Source of the DNA: Symsagittifera roscoffensis
Lineage: Eukaryota; Xenacoelomorpha; Acoela; Convolutidae
Direction: 5' to 3'
Assembly (NCBI RefSeq): GCF_963678635.1
Contig: NC_087065.1
Location: forward strand, 17,745,623 to 17,809,622
Length of the DNA stretch: 64,000 nt
In this document: positions 21,160 to 33,967 of the stretch, piece by piece
How the letters are laid out: each line of letters opens with the position of its first letter
How positions within the stretch are numbered: the first letter of the stretch is position 1
Program-made: the position numbers and the translations under genes
The notes under the pieces: model-generated
The model's input: the letters and a program-made list of their open reading frames with translations, nothing else
Databases searched by the model: none
Told to the model about the DNA's origin: nothing

Positions 21160-24100
21160 TATGTCAATAATCTCTGGATACTTTTAATTTTTAATAGTTA
21201 GTTGCCTCTGTGATGTTGTAGATTATAACTGTTTCATAAAGCACTGACAACACTAAAAATAAGATTTATGACAATTCAAGAACTTGGAAGATGGCTCGAA
21301 AATGATTTAATAGTTGCTTGTTTCGAAACAAGACATTAATCGTAATTGTTTTTGTCAGTTCTGTGTAAATTTATAAAATATCGTTTCATAGCATGCTGTC
21401 AGTTTTTGCATTATGTCTTTTGTTATCATTCGATAGAGTTCCGAACCTTCACATAAATCAGGAACCTGATTAAATGTTTTAGTAGCTAATTTACAAACTT
21501 ACTCTTGCTTGTGTCCTGTACCTACTTGGCTCTTTTGATTTCGAAGCGTAGATATTCAAATTTATTCGACGTCCTATTTTTTTGCCATAAATTTTAAATT
21601 AAAAAAATGCGTCATTTTCAATATATTTCAACAACGGTGCGAGCCTCAACTTTCTTATTAAAATCAAAAATTGGGCCTCAAAAATCGTTATCAGTTTCAT
21701 AATTCGGTAGCAATGAAGTTAAATAAATGTATTTTTTTTTTTGGCTCTCCACATGTATCAGACTGAAATATTTTGATGAGCGAAGCTCTTTTTGCAACTC
21801 AGGGCAGTTTTTTTGTCCAGAACTTTCACGTGGTACCACTTTTCCAGCCGAAATTTTTCAGGATGTGGCTTTCATGAAGCTTGAAGTCATGTGGTAGCCC
21901 AATCTCACAGACTGTAATTGTCATTGCAGAGGCTCGAATACTCGACCCACGTTCTCAAAAGGAACTACACGTCGTCTTTATGCTAAGTGCATCTTGAAAT
22001 TTCTTAATTTAAAGCCCCAGTTTCATATTAACAGCTTTCTTATTGGAAAACATTGACAAAAATTTAAATATTTCTTCTAGCCCCTCTGGTACTGATAACT
22101 ATATTGTAGATAAGTTTTTTTGAAGAAACGATAAACGAAGAGTCTGAAGATTTTTCTTGAGTTCGTACTTTCCCAGCAGTCTTAGTTCCTAAAATCTTGG
22201 CCGTTTGCGAATTGCGAAGGTGCTTATTTGAAATGATAAATGGGTGCTTTGTTTTCTATTTTCTTTAAATAGAATGTTAAATCGGTGACCTGACTTGAAT
22301 CAGGCTAGCAAATGAAGCCTTATAGGTGCAATTACGGTCCATTTTTTTAAAAGCCAGAGGTTATGCGCTTCAGCTAACAATTTGTTCACAAAATTTTTAA
22401 AGATTTTTTGTCAATAATGAAAATATCAAAAGAATGAAACGTGGTGTCTATACAGAATAATGATATATGAACAAACAATATTACTGCTATAACAGGGGAA
22501 ACCTTGAATGTTCCGACTGCCCGTTCACTGGTCTCGAATAAAACTTGGTTAAGAAATTTGAAGGGTTATAATGTTTTTAGGCCATCAATGTCCTATTTTA
22601 TGTAACTAAGTTGAATCCTGAAGGGAAAAACATGACCAATTAGCTTGCCGGTGGCAAAATAACGAATAAAATTGTTTCAACTAGTGCAATAATCCAACAA
22701 TATAGAAAACTTATCATTGAAAGAGCATCAACTTGAGCCAGCGCAGAAGTAATTCAACCTGTAGTTCAAGCTGAGAACTTTCCATTAAGAATATCTTATA
22801 TGAACCTAAATGTTTAATCTAAGAAACATTTATCCAGAAAAAAAGATAAATTTTTTAAGAAAAAAAAACGGAATTCGAAATCGTACAGTTCACTCATCTT
22901 GCATCTTATTAATATAGTTTTTTTAGAAATAGATACGAGCAAAGAAAACTAGCAAAAAAAAACAGTCTTCAGGCTTGAAAATTATATTTATATTTCTTTG
23001 CTTTATTTCAATTAAAGCGATGTTTTTTTTGGGTGTACGCTTTATGGTTCAAAATTTTTCTACAACTATCTCAAACTTTTTTTACCAAAACAATTTGTTG
23101 AAGTAGTCGCAAGCAATGAAATAAGTATTAATAAATACTATAGACTGTTTCAAAAGTATCTCTGTTGTCTATGGATTGTTTAGGCTCAATTACAATTTCT
23201 TTAAATGAATATTTTGCTCGGGTGGTTTTTTGATTTTCAATCATCTATTGTTGACGGATTTGTTTTTCTATATTTTTAGAGACAATATGATTTTGTACTT
23301 TATATAACGTGAGTTGAGAATAATTTCGAAATGGTTTATAAGGTGTAATTTTTGTGCTCGAAATTATCTTACGAAAAAATGGCTTTCAGAACATTCAGGG
23401 CTTCAAGTTGATACAAAAAGCCTGGTTTTTTTGTATAACTTTTTTTCTAAGAAAACAAATATTATGTTATGAGAATGTAGCTCTAAAATCATTTGAAAAA
23501 CTTTATAGAAAGCATAGAACGCACTCCTTGAAAAAATGTACTCTTGTGGTTTTTCTTCTTTAGGAAAATGTTATCTTTTGCTCTGCCATTTGTGACAGAA
23601 CTTTTTTCAACAGCATGAAAAATTTTAATTTTCTGTGCTCAATATTTAATTATTTCACATGCTCGATCAAAAAGTCAACTTGGGCAGTTTAGGATAATTG
23701 TTGAGCAAAATTTGATCCAAATAGAACTCAAGCAAGCTAACTGATCAAAATATCAAATAATTAAGTGAAAAATTTATCTTTAATTTTTGAGCTGGATGCG
23801 TGTGGGAAAAATTGATTTTCCTTAAAACTTGATCTTTTTAAACTTTTTTGTCATTTTTGTCACAAAAATTACCGTAGATGCATCAACAGACAGTCGAAAC
23901 ACTTATTGCTTTTTCATGATACAAAAAGTTCATATTAAAGAAAAAACAGAAAAACGTTCGCTCAAAACATTGATTTCGAAACTAAAATTATTTGTTGTTC
24001 TGACTTGCAAAGACAGTGACCGAGTATTTGTGCTCGAGTTTTTTTTTCTCCAGCTAGCAATTAATGATGGTTTTTAATATGAATGCTCAAGTTGAATTAA

Positions 24101-24176
24101 AAAACTATATCTTAATCAGAAGTCAATTTATTTCAGAGAAGACAGAAAACTCAAATGAGTCAAATTGAAACAACAT
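21160..24176. other. 5' flank of the calcium sensor and intergenic DNA
   Basis: Probable 5' UTR and promoter at the left end, with no clear core promoter. Around 21740-21995 (minus strand) GTATTCGAGCC resembles a B-box about 50 bp after TTAGCATAAAGACG, a possible degraded tRNA-headed SINE. Elsewhere nothing is recognised. Confidence 0.4.
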
Positions 24177-24700
24177 ACAAGACTGCTCGTATCAGTGCGA
24201 CGCCCTCAATGTTCCGACTGCCTCTTAAGGTTTTATGGAGCAGTAATGACATAAAAAAAATGAATGTAATAAAATAGAAAGAAAAAAACTTTTTTCTAAA
24301 AATTGAACCTTTTTATGAAAATTATCCCCCCAGACGCCATATAAAGTACAAAAGGATAGATTTTGCTCATTGTAACAAATCAATCATGGCAAATGAGCTT
24401 CTCTCAACCAACTTGGAACGATTTTAAGACGCTTTAATTCTCCGCTTACACGTTAATAGCGCGAAATTTATTGCGCGTTAATTGTCCCAAATTGGCCGAA
24501 ATGGCAATCTTTAAACCCCCGTAACTCTACGAAAAATGATCACAGGTGAAATATTTTTTCAAATTTGAGCTCAAGACAACAATAGCTTTCGATTGATTCC
24601 GTCAAAAATGGCTATTTAAAAAGTCGAAATTTGTCTGAAGAAAAAAAAACACACCCCGAGCACAAATATTCCGTTACTTTCGTATCGAAAGTCGGAACAA
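24177..24700 (-). mobile_element. HPE-A element, complete
   Basis: Reverse copy: ACAAGACTGCTCGTATCAG at the left, CpG core near 24445-24485, and the terminal hairpin CGTATCGAAAGTCGGAACAA at the right. Confidence 0.9.
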
Positions 24701-24852
24701 TAAAAAGTATATTTCAAAATTTCATAACTTTGACAACAATTGACCAGCAGATTATAAAAAGTACTCGAGTATATAATTGAGGGACGCTATTTGGTCACAA
24801 TTCAATAGTTTGCTATTTACAAAATATATCATTTTGTTTTTCTTTTGATGCG

Positions 24853-24922
24853 AACACTGCTCCATTGACTCTAAAAGCAGTTGGAAAGTTCAGGGCTTCA
24901 CCCTGATACGAGCAGTCTTGTT
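24853..24922 (+). mobile_element. HPE-A 3'-end fragment
   Basis: Only the last 70 bp: GCTCCATTGACTCTAAAAGC, the GGGCTTCACCC hairpin and GATACGAGCAGTCTTGTT. Confidence 0.8.
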
Positions 24923-26832
24923 GTAATTTTTTATTTCCTATTTGACCATGCATAAAATGCTGCATTAAATGGAGTTCAATTTAGTACAAAATATATTGGA
25001 AAAGCTAGGAAAAACTGGGAAAAATCTTAATGACAACTTAGACATTAAAAGCTTTTTAGAATGCGTTGGACGGAGAATACCTGCCTTTAAACCAGGAAAA
25101 TAGTTACTGACAATTAATATGTTAAATTCTTTTTTATAAAACCTTGGAGTCAGAAAATTGTCTTATTTTGTCTTTCAACAGACTAACGTTTCAACAGAAT
25201 AATGCGCCATATTGGGAAAAAGCGATTCAAAACCAAGCCCTCCATTGCATCTGTTCGAATAGAGTTTTCTAATTAGTTAGCTGCCTTTTATTTGAGTTAT
25301 CTAAAGTAAAACAGGAAAATTGAAAAAATCAAGTACAGATAAGGGTAGCAGACAAAGGAGTCAGATGATTTTCTTGTGTTCAGGGGAATTAGACTCTTCA
25401 TAATACCAAAATTGATTGAGCCTACTAAAATCTGTTGTTTGGGTCAAAAATGTTTACGAGATCGAGTTCGGCAAGCCCCACACCATTCAAACAAACTCCA
25501 AGTATGTCCCCGGTGCTGGGTTAAACTTAGCTGAATGTATTTGGCACTGTTCAGCATTTTTATATTCAGGTTCCGAAAAACCATCGAAGAAAAAAGTAAA
25601 TTTATCATTTGTTTTTGAAAACCCTCTTGAGAAAATCCTGGATAAGTTTTGGCAGAAATTCGATACCCAGAAGCTTGAGAGTGTTGAATTTCAATAAAAA
25701 AGGTCAAATGCTTCTCGAAATTCAAAAGCTAATGTGTCATAGCTTAAAACCTCTTGCAAAATTTTGAGATAGTTTGAACTCTTCCAAAAAGACTAAATTA
25801 TTGATATTCAAACCCATTAGCTTTTCTGAAAAAGATTCTGAAAAAGGTTCTGAAAAAGATTTGGATGATGGTTCTATTTGGTATGTTCTGCAAACTCTAA
25901 TTTTATGCCAAACTGCATTAAGACGAGTCTCATCATTTATGCAATGGTTTCAAAAGAAGCATCAATCAAGAAAGTTGTCACATACGAAGTTAACACTTCG
26001 GTCAACGAAATCTTATGCTTCACTCAAAAACTAAATTAAACCCTAACAATTTGATCTAAAAAGGCCATAGCAATGTAATTGTCGTTTCATTTGGAACAAC
26101 TAATATTTTGAAACTATTATTTTTTGCTGAATTTTAGTAAGTAGGAATGCAAATGACACACGATTCGAAATCAATGTTTTTTGAATTGCTTCTATTTCTA
26201 TTTTCGCATTATTTTTCCGAAAAAAAAATCTAATTTACATTTTTTGCAAACTAGGCTTTTCCAGACCTTTCAAAACTATCGCTGCAAGTGCAAATTAAAT
26301 TGATTGCTTTTTTAGGTAATTGGAAAAAGATAAGGAGAAAAAAATGAAAGTTTCGTTAGATCTAAGCTAAATTAAAGTCGAACGATTCACAAAATAAAAG
26401 TCCATTAAAAAGTTTCAACTTTTAACGGATGAACGCTGGTTACTAGTTGCCAGCAAGCAACAAGCACGGACAAGGCAAAAGTCGCCATTGAGCCCCCGAT
26501 TTTTCTCTGGAGTTCAGCCATTTTGCCATCCCTCGACTCTGCAGAAAACTTCGGGCCAATAAATCAGTCTACTCAAAATTGAGGCTGTATATATGATCAC
26601 ATGCAAAACTATTTAATAAAAATTTCAAAAAATTAGTAGTTGCACTTGCAAAATGGAAAAAATTTTACTGCAAAAAGCTTTGAAACAACGCACTACAAAA
26701 TCTTTCCAAATTGAATTGAGGCAGCTATTTATTTCAAAATATATTATAACACTTTGTTTTTGATATTATCAGCCTACAATTCATAGTTCTGCTAATATTT
26801 AGCTTACCAAAAACTATCCGAGACCGATTGAA
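24923..26832. other. AT-rich intergenic stretch
   Basis: Overlapping open frames on both strands at 25416-25725 match no family I know. TTCTGAAAAAG repeats four times at about 25823-25862. A string like CTTGAGAAAATCCTGGAT near 25625 may be a hAT-MITE remnant. Nothing else is seen. Confidence 0.4.
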
Positions 26833-26880
26833 AGACAGTTCGAACATTCAGGGCTTTGACCTGATACGAGCAGTCCTGTT
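26833..26880 (+). mobile_element. HPE-A 3'-end fragment
   Basis: CATTCAGGGCTTTGACCTG then GATACGAGCAGTCCTGTT, without a body. Confidence 0.75.
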
Positions 26881-27252
26881 AGTTGTAAGTGGCAGAAGTA
26901 TTATTCTTCCGACATTCGAACAATAAGCGAATTTTGTCTAACAATATTTTTCAAATGTTATTTGTAAATAATAATTTATATTATCGTATTTCCGAACTGT
27001 TTTTCCGCTTAAGTTTTTTTATCCTGCATTTTATTTTGTCTCTTGCACCCTTTTTCGATAGATAAGATCACTACTTTCCAAAATTATATTCTTGTTCCAA
27101 TTAACTTGTATGAGATTTTGCGACACACAACATCGTTTCGCTTCTTTTTGGAATTTTTTTAGATCGTTTGGTCCCATTAAAGGTTTCCAACAGGTGTCGT
27201 TCAAACGCAAAAACATTTTCCTTCTCACTCCAAATAATCATGGGAATCTTTT

Positions 27253-27781
27253 TTGTTCCGACTTTCGTAACGAAAGTAACGGAGTATTTGTGCACGGGGT
27301 TGGTTTTTTTTCTTCCGATAAATTTCGATTTTTTAACTAGCCATTTTTGACGGAATTTTTTTTATATCATTCAAAAAGTATTGATGTCCGAAGCTTGAAA
27401 TTGAAAAAATATTTCACCTGTGATCATTTTTTGTAAAATTATGGTGGTTTAAAAATTGTTATTTTGGGCAATTGGGGACAATTAACGCGCGATATATTTC
27501 GCACAGTTAACGCGTTAGCGGAGATTTAAGCAGTCTTAGAAATCATTCATAAGTGATTGAAGGAAGCTTATTGGTGAGAATTTATTTGGTACTGGGAGCA
27601 AAATTTATCACTTTGTACTTAATATGGCGTGTGGGGGGATGATTTTTATCGAAAATCTCAAAAAAAATTAAAAAGTTCATTTTATCTTAATTACATTCAA
27701 TTTTTTCATGTTATTATTGCTCCATAGACCTTAAAAAGCAGTCGGAAAATTCAAGGCTTTGCCTTGATATGAGAAGTATTG
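27253..27781 (+). mobile_element. HPE-A element, complete but diverged
   Basis: The 5' hairpin is intact in the variant form CTTTCGTAACGAAAG. Core at about 27478-27525, 3' part AAGGCTTTGCCTTGATATGA. It ends ..AAGTATTGATG, as does the copy at 30000-30200, suggesting a sub-branch. Confidence 0.85.
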
Positions 27782-27799
27782 ATGTTTTTTGAATTCAAA

Positions 27800-28030
27800 T
27801 TTAGTACAAAAATTTAACTGCGTTATTTTTTGTAAAATATGGGGCTTTACATTGCCAGTTTAGCAAGTTTGGTTAATTAGCGCGCAATAAATAACGTTTT
27901 TATAACAATCGTAAGCGGCTGAATAAAGCGATCCACGTTAAATTGAGGGAAATCTTTTGTTCTTATTATTAGGATACAAGACGCCAAATACATTCTTTTG
28001 TTGTACACATTAGTGTCGAGGGGAATAAAT
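27800..28030 (+). mobile_element. Degraded HPE middle section
   Basis: GTAAAATATGGGG..TTTACATTGCC, TTAATTAGCGCGCAATAAATA and TAAGCGG follow the HPE order around the CpG core, without termini. Confidence 0.5.
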
Positions 28031-28492
28031 GGAAGAAAAAGTAGGGAAACCTTTTTACAAACGCGTCGTCAAGTTTTTAACCGCCAATATTTTCAATTAC
28101 TCCTAAAACTAAATTAGAACAAATAAGGTTTTGCGCTGTCAATCAAATCAATATAATTTTTAGAAAAAAAATTTGAATTTTGCAAATCATACAATTTAGT
28201 TCTATGGCATTTTTTCCATCAGCTCCATATTTGAAATTTCTATATCGAAAATTTTTGATGTTCAGCTTCAACCCAGGGCGATAACAAAGCACAATTAAAA
28301 AATGGGTGCAAAATTTTGCTAGCAGAGCCCACGGAAACCCAAACAGTATCCGACGGGTTACTAACGATGCGAAGTTTGCGATGAAGACACGGAAACTCGA
28401 GGTGTTCAGCAAAGAAAGCATACTTTTCAGATTATGAAAAACAAGTTTAACGGGAGTATTGGAGACAAATAGATATCCCTTCCGGTTCGGTT

Positions 28493-28873
28493 ATTGTTCC
28501 AACTTTTGAAAAAATTGGCGAAATTTTTTTGCTCGGATTGGTTTTTTTCTCCAAATAAATTTCGACTTTTCAATTAGCCATGTTGGATAGCTTGTTTTTA
28601 ATATCAACCAAAATTTTTTGCTGTTCTTAGCTCAAGGTTAAAAACATATTTTACCTGAATTGAGGCATGCTTATTTAGTGTTTTTAAAACTTAGCTATAC
28701 CCGAATTATACCAATTTGTGTTTTACATAGCGTGTAGGGGATGATTTTCAAAAGAACATTTTATATTTTTGTTTTATTTTTCATCAATTTTCTTTGAAGC
28801 CACCGCTACTCCATCTAAACATTCAAATGCAGTCGGAATATTCAAGGCTTCGTCCCGATCCGAGCAGTCTTTT
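28493..28873 (+). mobile_element. HPE-A element, degraded and internally deleted
   Basis: TTGTTCCAACTTTTGAAAAA at the left; GCAGTCGGAATATTCAAGGC and GAGCAGTCTTTTT at the right. The CpG core is lost. Confidence 0.75.
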
Positions 28874-29999
28874 TCTATGTCAGTAGTTAGATGTTTGTTC
28901 AGCACAAAATACGATAGATTGAAAAAAAAAGATTGGGAAAAATTACCACATGAACAAAAAATATATCGTCAAATAAAGAGTTTGACAAATTTTTGCAATC
29001 TATAGCATAACCAATGGCTCCAATAGTCTAACGATTAGTGATATGAGAGAAGAGTCACAAAGAAATGTGTTTTTAAAACACCTTGAACATCTTTTTTTTT
29101 TTTGATATTTATGAATTCAAAAGCATTTCTTCTGCAGCATCAGCAGATAAGGAAGATGACCAAGAAGCAAGATATAATGATCACTCAGGCATCCGATGCA
29201 AAGGCGCAGATTGGCCTTAGACAACTCATGTTACTTTGAAGCGGGGCTAGCATAGCGAGCGATAAAATCAATTTAAGAAAAATTGTTAATCACAAAACTG
29301 TCTTTGAAGGGGAGTGAAAGGGCGCAGGATTCGCTTGCATAGATTTCAACACTTGTCGTTGGCGGAGTGTAAGTGCGTGATGTCATTAGTGTAATGAGTG
29401 TATGATGTCATTAATGTAATGAATTCATGGGTCTTTTCGGTTAACCCCTCCTCGCAACTCCACCACCCCCCCCCCCCCTTCCCTCGCAAATCCACCCCTC
29501 TCCCCCTAAATGTTGAAAACTGAAATTAAATTATTGATCAATATTACTAGGAAACGCAAAATATTTTAAATAAGACTGGCCTTTTTCCTTAAAAAGCGAA
29601 GCATTTTTACTTAATATATCCTCTTTTGTCTATTTTGCGCCATTTTCTACACATAAATTTCCTAAAAAATATGCAAAATGCATTTTTTATTGTCCTTTAA
29701 TTCGCATTGTTTTGCCTTTTTAGCTCGATTTATAACCTTCTGGTTATCAGCCCTGCATTTTTTAGTCCAATTTTTGTATAAAAGTTTTTTTTTTTCATTT
29801 CAATTTTTTCATATTTAGTTGAGAGATAACCGCAAAGACCCGTATTCATTAATTAGTTTCTTATCTTAGAGTTATGGCATTTCAGTAATTTAAATTATTA
29901 TTTTACAGCCTTTTGTCTAGAACATTGCGGGGTAGCTTGACGGGACACTTGACAAATTCCTACCATCACGTGGTCGGAACCAATCTTAACTTAATTTAA
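28874..29999. other. Intergenic with low-complexity patches
   Basis: Contains a GTGATGTCATTA.TGTAATGA direct repeat (about 29378-29430) and a C-rich tract (about 29462-29482). No gene is seen. Confidence 0.5.
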
Positions 30000-30200
30000 T
30001 TGTTCCTGGGAGCAAAATTTATCACTTTGTACTTTATATGGCGTGTGGGGGGATGATTTTTATCGAAAATCTTTTAAAAATTTTTTTAGAAAAGTTCAGT
30101 TTATTTTTTATTACATTCAACTTTTTCATGTTATTATGGTTCCATAAAACTTAAAAAGCAGTCGGAAAACTCAAGATTTTGCCTCGATACGAGCAGTATT
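30000..30200 (+). mobile_element. HPE-A 3' part
   Basis: It starts in the middle of the consensus (GGGAGCAAAATTTATCACTT) and runs to ..GAGCAGTATTGATG. The next copy begins only about 7 bp later. Confidence 0.8.
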
Positions 30201-30207
30201 GATGTTT

Positions 30208-30528
30208 TTGTTCCGACTTTCGATACGAAAAAAAAACGGAATATTTGTGCTCGGGGTGGGTTTTTTTTCTTCAGACAATTTTCGACTTTTTAACTAGACA
30301 GTTTTGACGGAATTTTTTATATCATTCGAAAGGTATTGTTGTTCTGAGCTTAAATTTGAAAAGATATTTCACCTGTGATCATTTTTCGTAAAGTTATGAG
30401 GGTTTAAAGATTGCCATTTTGACCAATTTGGGACAATTAACGCGCGATATATTTCGCGCTATTAACGCGTAAGCGGATAGTAAATCCCTTTTAGAAATTA
30501 TTCCAAATTGGTTGAAAGAAGCTTATTT
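30208..30528 (+). mobile_element. HPE-A element running into assembly gap
   Basis: Intact 5' part and CpG core (30433-30478). It is cut at AAGCTTATTT by the gap, and the sequence after the gap is not HPE. Confidence 0.85.
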
Positions 30529-30728
30529 NNNNNNNNNNNNNNNNNNNNNNNNNNNNNNNNNNNNNNNNNNNNNNNNNNNNNNNNNNNNNNNNNNNNNNNN
30601 NNNNNNNNNNNNNNNNNNNNNNNNNNNNNNNNNNNNNNNNNNNNNNNNNNNNNNNNNNNNNNNNNNNNNNNNNNNNNNNNNNNNNNNNNNNNNNNNNNNN
30701 NNNNNNNNNNNNNNNNNNNNNNNNNNNN
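30529..30728. other. Assembly gap, 200 N
   Basis: Exactly 200 undetermined bases, probably a placeholder length. It falls inside a repeat, the usual place for an assembler to stop. Open frames drawn through it are meaningless. Confidence 0.99.
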
Positions 30729-31295
30729 AATTCGGAAATGGCATAACAAAGTCCTATTTTCTGAGTTGGTTCTCAGGTGTAGACGAGCGAAATTTAATTT
30801 TCCTAATGGCTGATTACTTCCTTTTCTGAACTCTTGACAGCGACTGACATTCTGAAAGGATGTACTGGATTTTTTAAAATAATGTGGGCTAATTTATAAG
30901 CAGGGGAAATTTGACCTTTACACATGATGGGTTCAAGACGGAAGTTTGAGAAAAAAATAAGAGAAAATTTGATTGATGATGTTTGAACCAACATAGCGTT
31001 AGAAATTAATGTGAAAAAGCTACCAGGCAGCAAAAATCAAATAAGTAGAGAGTAACGATTTGAGACAGCATCAATATTGAACTTCATGACTGTTTCTTCG
31101 AATGATAAATCTGTAGACGGATTCCAAAGCTACGAATAGCAAAATTATACTATATGCTTTTTCTTAGACATGAGGCTGTTTTTCAAAAGCATCTTTTTTG
31201 TATTTCTGCCGGCATAATTTAAGAGCATGCACTTTTCGAACACCTTTTGCAGTGCATTGATAATGGGCTAACTTAATGAGAAGGATCTTAATAAA
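30729..31295. other. Intergenic, nothing recognised
   Basis: AT-rich, with no named repeat or exon. Confidence 0.5.
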
Positions 31296-31843
31296 AACAA
31301 GGACTGCTCGTATCAGGGCGAAGCCCTGAATGTTCCGACTGCCTTTTAAGGTTTATTGAGCAGCAGTAATACATAAAAAAAATGAAATGAAATAAAATAA
31401 AAATAAAAATTTTTTTTTTCTTAAATTTGAAATTTTTTATGAAAATCATCCCCCCACACGCCATATAAAGTACAAAAAGATAGATTTCGTTCCTTGTAAC
31501 AAATCAATTATGGCAAATAAGCTTCGTTCAACCAATTTGGAACGATTTATAAGACGGATTAAATCTCCGCTTACGCGTTAATAGCGCGAATTATATTGCG
31601 CGTTAATTGTCCCAAATTGGTCAAAATGGCCAAAATGGCAATCTTTAAACCCTCATAACTTTACGAAAAATGATCACAGGTGAAATATCTTTTCAAATTT
31701 AAGCTCAGGACAACAATACCTTTTGAATGCTATAAAAAAATTCCGTCAAAAATGGCTAGTTAAAAAGTCGAAATTTGTCTGAAGAAAAAAAAACCACCCC
31801 GAGCTCAAATATTCCGTTACTTTCGTATCGAAAGTCGGAACAA
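31296..31843 (-). mobile_element. HPE-A element, complete (near consensus)
   Basis: About 548 bp with both terminal hairpins (CAGGGCGAAGCCCTG and CTTTCGTATCGAAAG) and the CpG core (31565-31610). One of the least eroded copies. Confidence 0.92.
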
Positions 31844-31989
31844 TAAGCCATGGCGACCTTTTTAATGATCGATTAAGTTGAAGTTTGCCATCTCTTCTTA
31901 AAAATAATTATGTTTCGCTATCCAATTATATGTTTCCATTTACAATTGTAGACAAGACTGCTCGATAAGAAATGATCATAGGTGAATTT

Positions 31990-32508
31990 TTGTTCCGACT
32001 TTCGATACGAAAGTAACGGAATATTTGTGCTCGGATTGGGTTTTTTTTCTTCAGACAAATTTCGACTTTTTAACTAGCCATTTTTTGACGGAAAGTTTTT
32101 ACATCCTTCGAAAAGTATCTCAAATTTGGAAAGATATTTCACCTGTGATTATTTTTTGTAAAGTTATGGGAGTTTAAAGATTGCCATTTTGGCCAATTTG
32201 GGACAATTAACGCGCGATATATTTCGCGCTATTAACGCGTAAGCGGAGAGTTAATCCGTCTTAGAAATCGTTCCAAATTGGTTAAAAGAAGCTTATTTGC
32301 CGTAATTTTTATTGTAAGAAGGAGCGAAATCAATCCTTTTGTACTTTATATTGCGTGTGGGGGGATGATTTTCATAAAAATTTCAAATTCAAAAAAAAAA
32401 TTTTTTCATTTTATTTTATTTCATTTAATTTCTCAATGTTATTACTCCATAAACCTTAAAAGGCAGTCGGAACATTCAGGGTTTTGCCCTGAAACGAGCA
32501 GTCTTGTT
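31990..32508 (+). mobile_element. HPE-A element, complete
   Basis: Both ends present. The core reads TTAACGCGCGATATATTTCG then CGC. The 3' hairpin is worn (CAGGGTTTTGCCCTG). Confidence 0.9.
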
Positions 32509-32512
32509 TTAA

Positions 32513-32650
32513 TTTGAGCTCAGAAGAACAGTACTTTTCGAATGATAAATATTTTTTTTTCGAAAACTGCTAGTTAAAAAGTCGAAATTTTCTAGAAAAA
32601 AATCATCCCGAGCACAAATATCCCGTCAATTTCTTCAAAAGTCGGAACAA
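32513..32650 (-). mobile_element. HPE-A 5'-end fragment, inverted beside the previous copy
   Basis: GAGCTCAGAAGAACAGTAC to AAAAGTCGGAACAATAA, about 140 bp, abutting the 3' end of the copy at 31990-32508. Confidence 0.75.
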
Positions 32651-32893
32651 TAAATTCTGACTTATATCAGCTTTATATCTGTTAAATTGAACTAATTAAA
32701 AACAACGATTTAAAAACAACGATTCTAATATAGTTTCAAAGATTTAAAAACAACGATTCAAATATAGTTTATAGATTCCAAGTCAAATCTTGAAAAAGTT
32801 AAATAATTTTTCCGCTCTTGCTTCGAACGTCGGAATAATTATGGATGTACCCTATAGCTGCCAACGTATGCATCAATTTCTCACTTATTTTTT

Positions 32894-33298
32894 TGTTTCG
32901 ACTTTCGAAGAAAATGGAATATATTTATATTTGGGAGGGTTTTTTTATTCAGCCAATTTTCGGTGATTTTATGCCCCATTGAAGTTATCGACTTCCTAAA
33001 ATCAAATTTAAAAGATATTTTTTGCAGTTTTGGGATTTGTAAAATCGCCAATTTGGCCATGCTCTCGACTAATTTATGCACACTTTGAAGATTTTATCCA
33101 TAATCCTGAAAGCGTAACGCGATTTATTTATGCGTGGTGCATATTCCCGCACAACAAAATCGTATTAATTTCGTACGACTAAAATTTTCACACTAGATCT
33201 TTGATGTTGTCCAAAATTTATAGTTTTTAAATTTTTTCTCTTAAGGGGCAGTCGCAACAATCAAGGCTTTGCCCTGATATGCAAGCGATCTTATTGTT
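32894..33298 (+). mobile_element. HPE-B subfamily element
   Basis: A divergent relative: TTTGTTTCGACTTTCGAAG at the left, core AGCGTAACGCGATTTATTTA in place of the A-type palindrome, and GGGGCAGTCGCAACAATCAA plus GGCTTTGCC at the right. Confidence 0.75.
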
Positions 33299-33391
33299 TC
33301 AGCGTTTGGGATGAATGTTCTTTTTTCAACTCAATCTAATTCAAATCAATTTACGATAGGGGTTGGATAGAGGATGGGTTGGGTAGATATA

Positions 33392-33922
33392 AACAAGACC
33401 GCTCGTATCAGGGCGAAGCCCTGAATGTTCCGACTGCCTTTTAGGGTTCATGGAGCAGTAATAACATTAAAAAATTAAACGTAATGAAAAAAAAAGAATT
33501 TTTTTTCTAAAATTTCAAATTTTTATTAAAAATCATCCCGCCACACGCCATATAAAATACAAAAGGATAGATTTCGCCCCTTGTAACAAATCAACTATGG
33601 CAAATAAGTTTCTTTCAACCATTTTGGAACGATTTCTAAGACGGATTAACTCTCCGCTTACGCGTTAATAGTGCGAAAGATATCGCGCGTTAATTGTCCC
33701 AATATGGCCAAAATGGCAATCTTTAAACCCCCATAACTTTACAAAAAATGATCACAGGTGAAATATCTTTTCAATTTTGAGCCCAGGACAACAATACCTT
33801 TTGAATGATGTTAAAAAATTTTCGTCAAAAATGGCTAGTTAAAAAGTCAAAATTTGTCTGAAGAAAAAAAAACTCAACCCGAGCACAAATATTCAGTTAC
33901 TTTCGTATCGAAAGTCGGAACA
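33392..33922 (-). mobile_element. HPE-A element, complete
   Basis: ACAAGACCGCTCGTATCAGG to CGTATCGAAAGTCGGAACAA. The core carries GTGCGAAAGATATCGCGCG. A GA microsatellite touches its end. Confidence 0.9.
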
Positions 33923-33925
33923 ATA

Positions 33926-33965
<40 letters not shown>
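33926..33965. repeat. (GA)n microsatellite
   Basis: About 40 bp of nearly pure GA directly after the HPE terminus AACAATAA. Confidence 0.97.

Positions 33966-33967
<2 letters not shown>

Noticed and set aside
25416-25725. Overlapping ~93-codon frames on both strands
   Set aside because: They lack a proper start, splice context and any recognisable motif; mutual overlap suggests chance.
30498-30829. Open frames across the N run
   Set aside because: They consist of undetermined bases and have no meaning.
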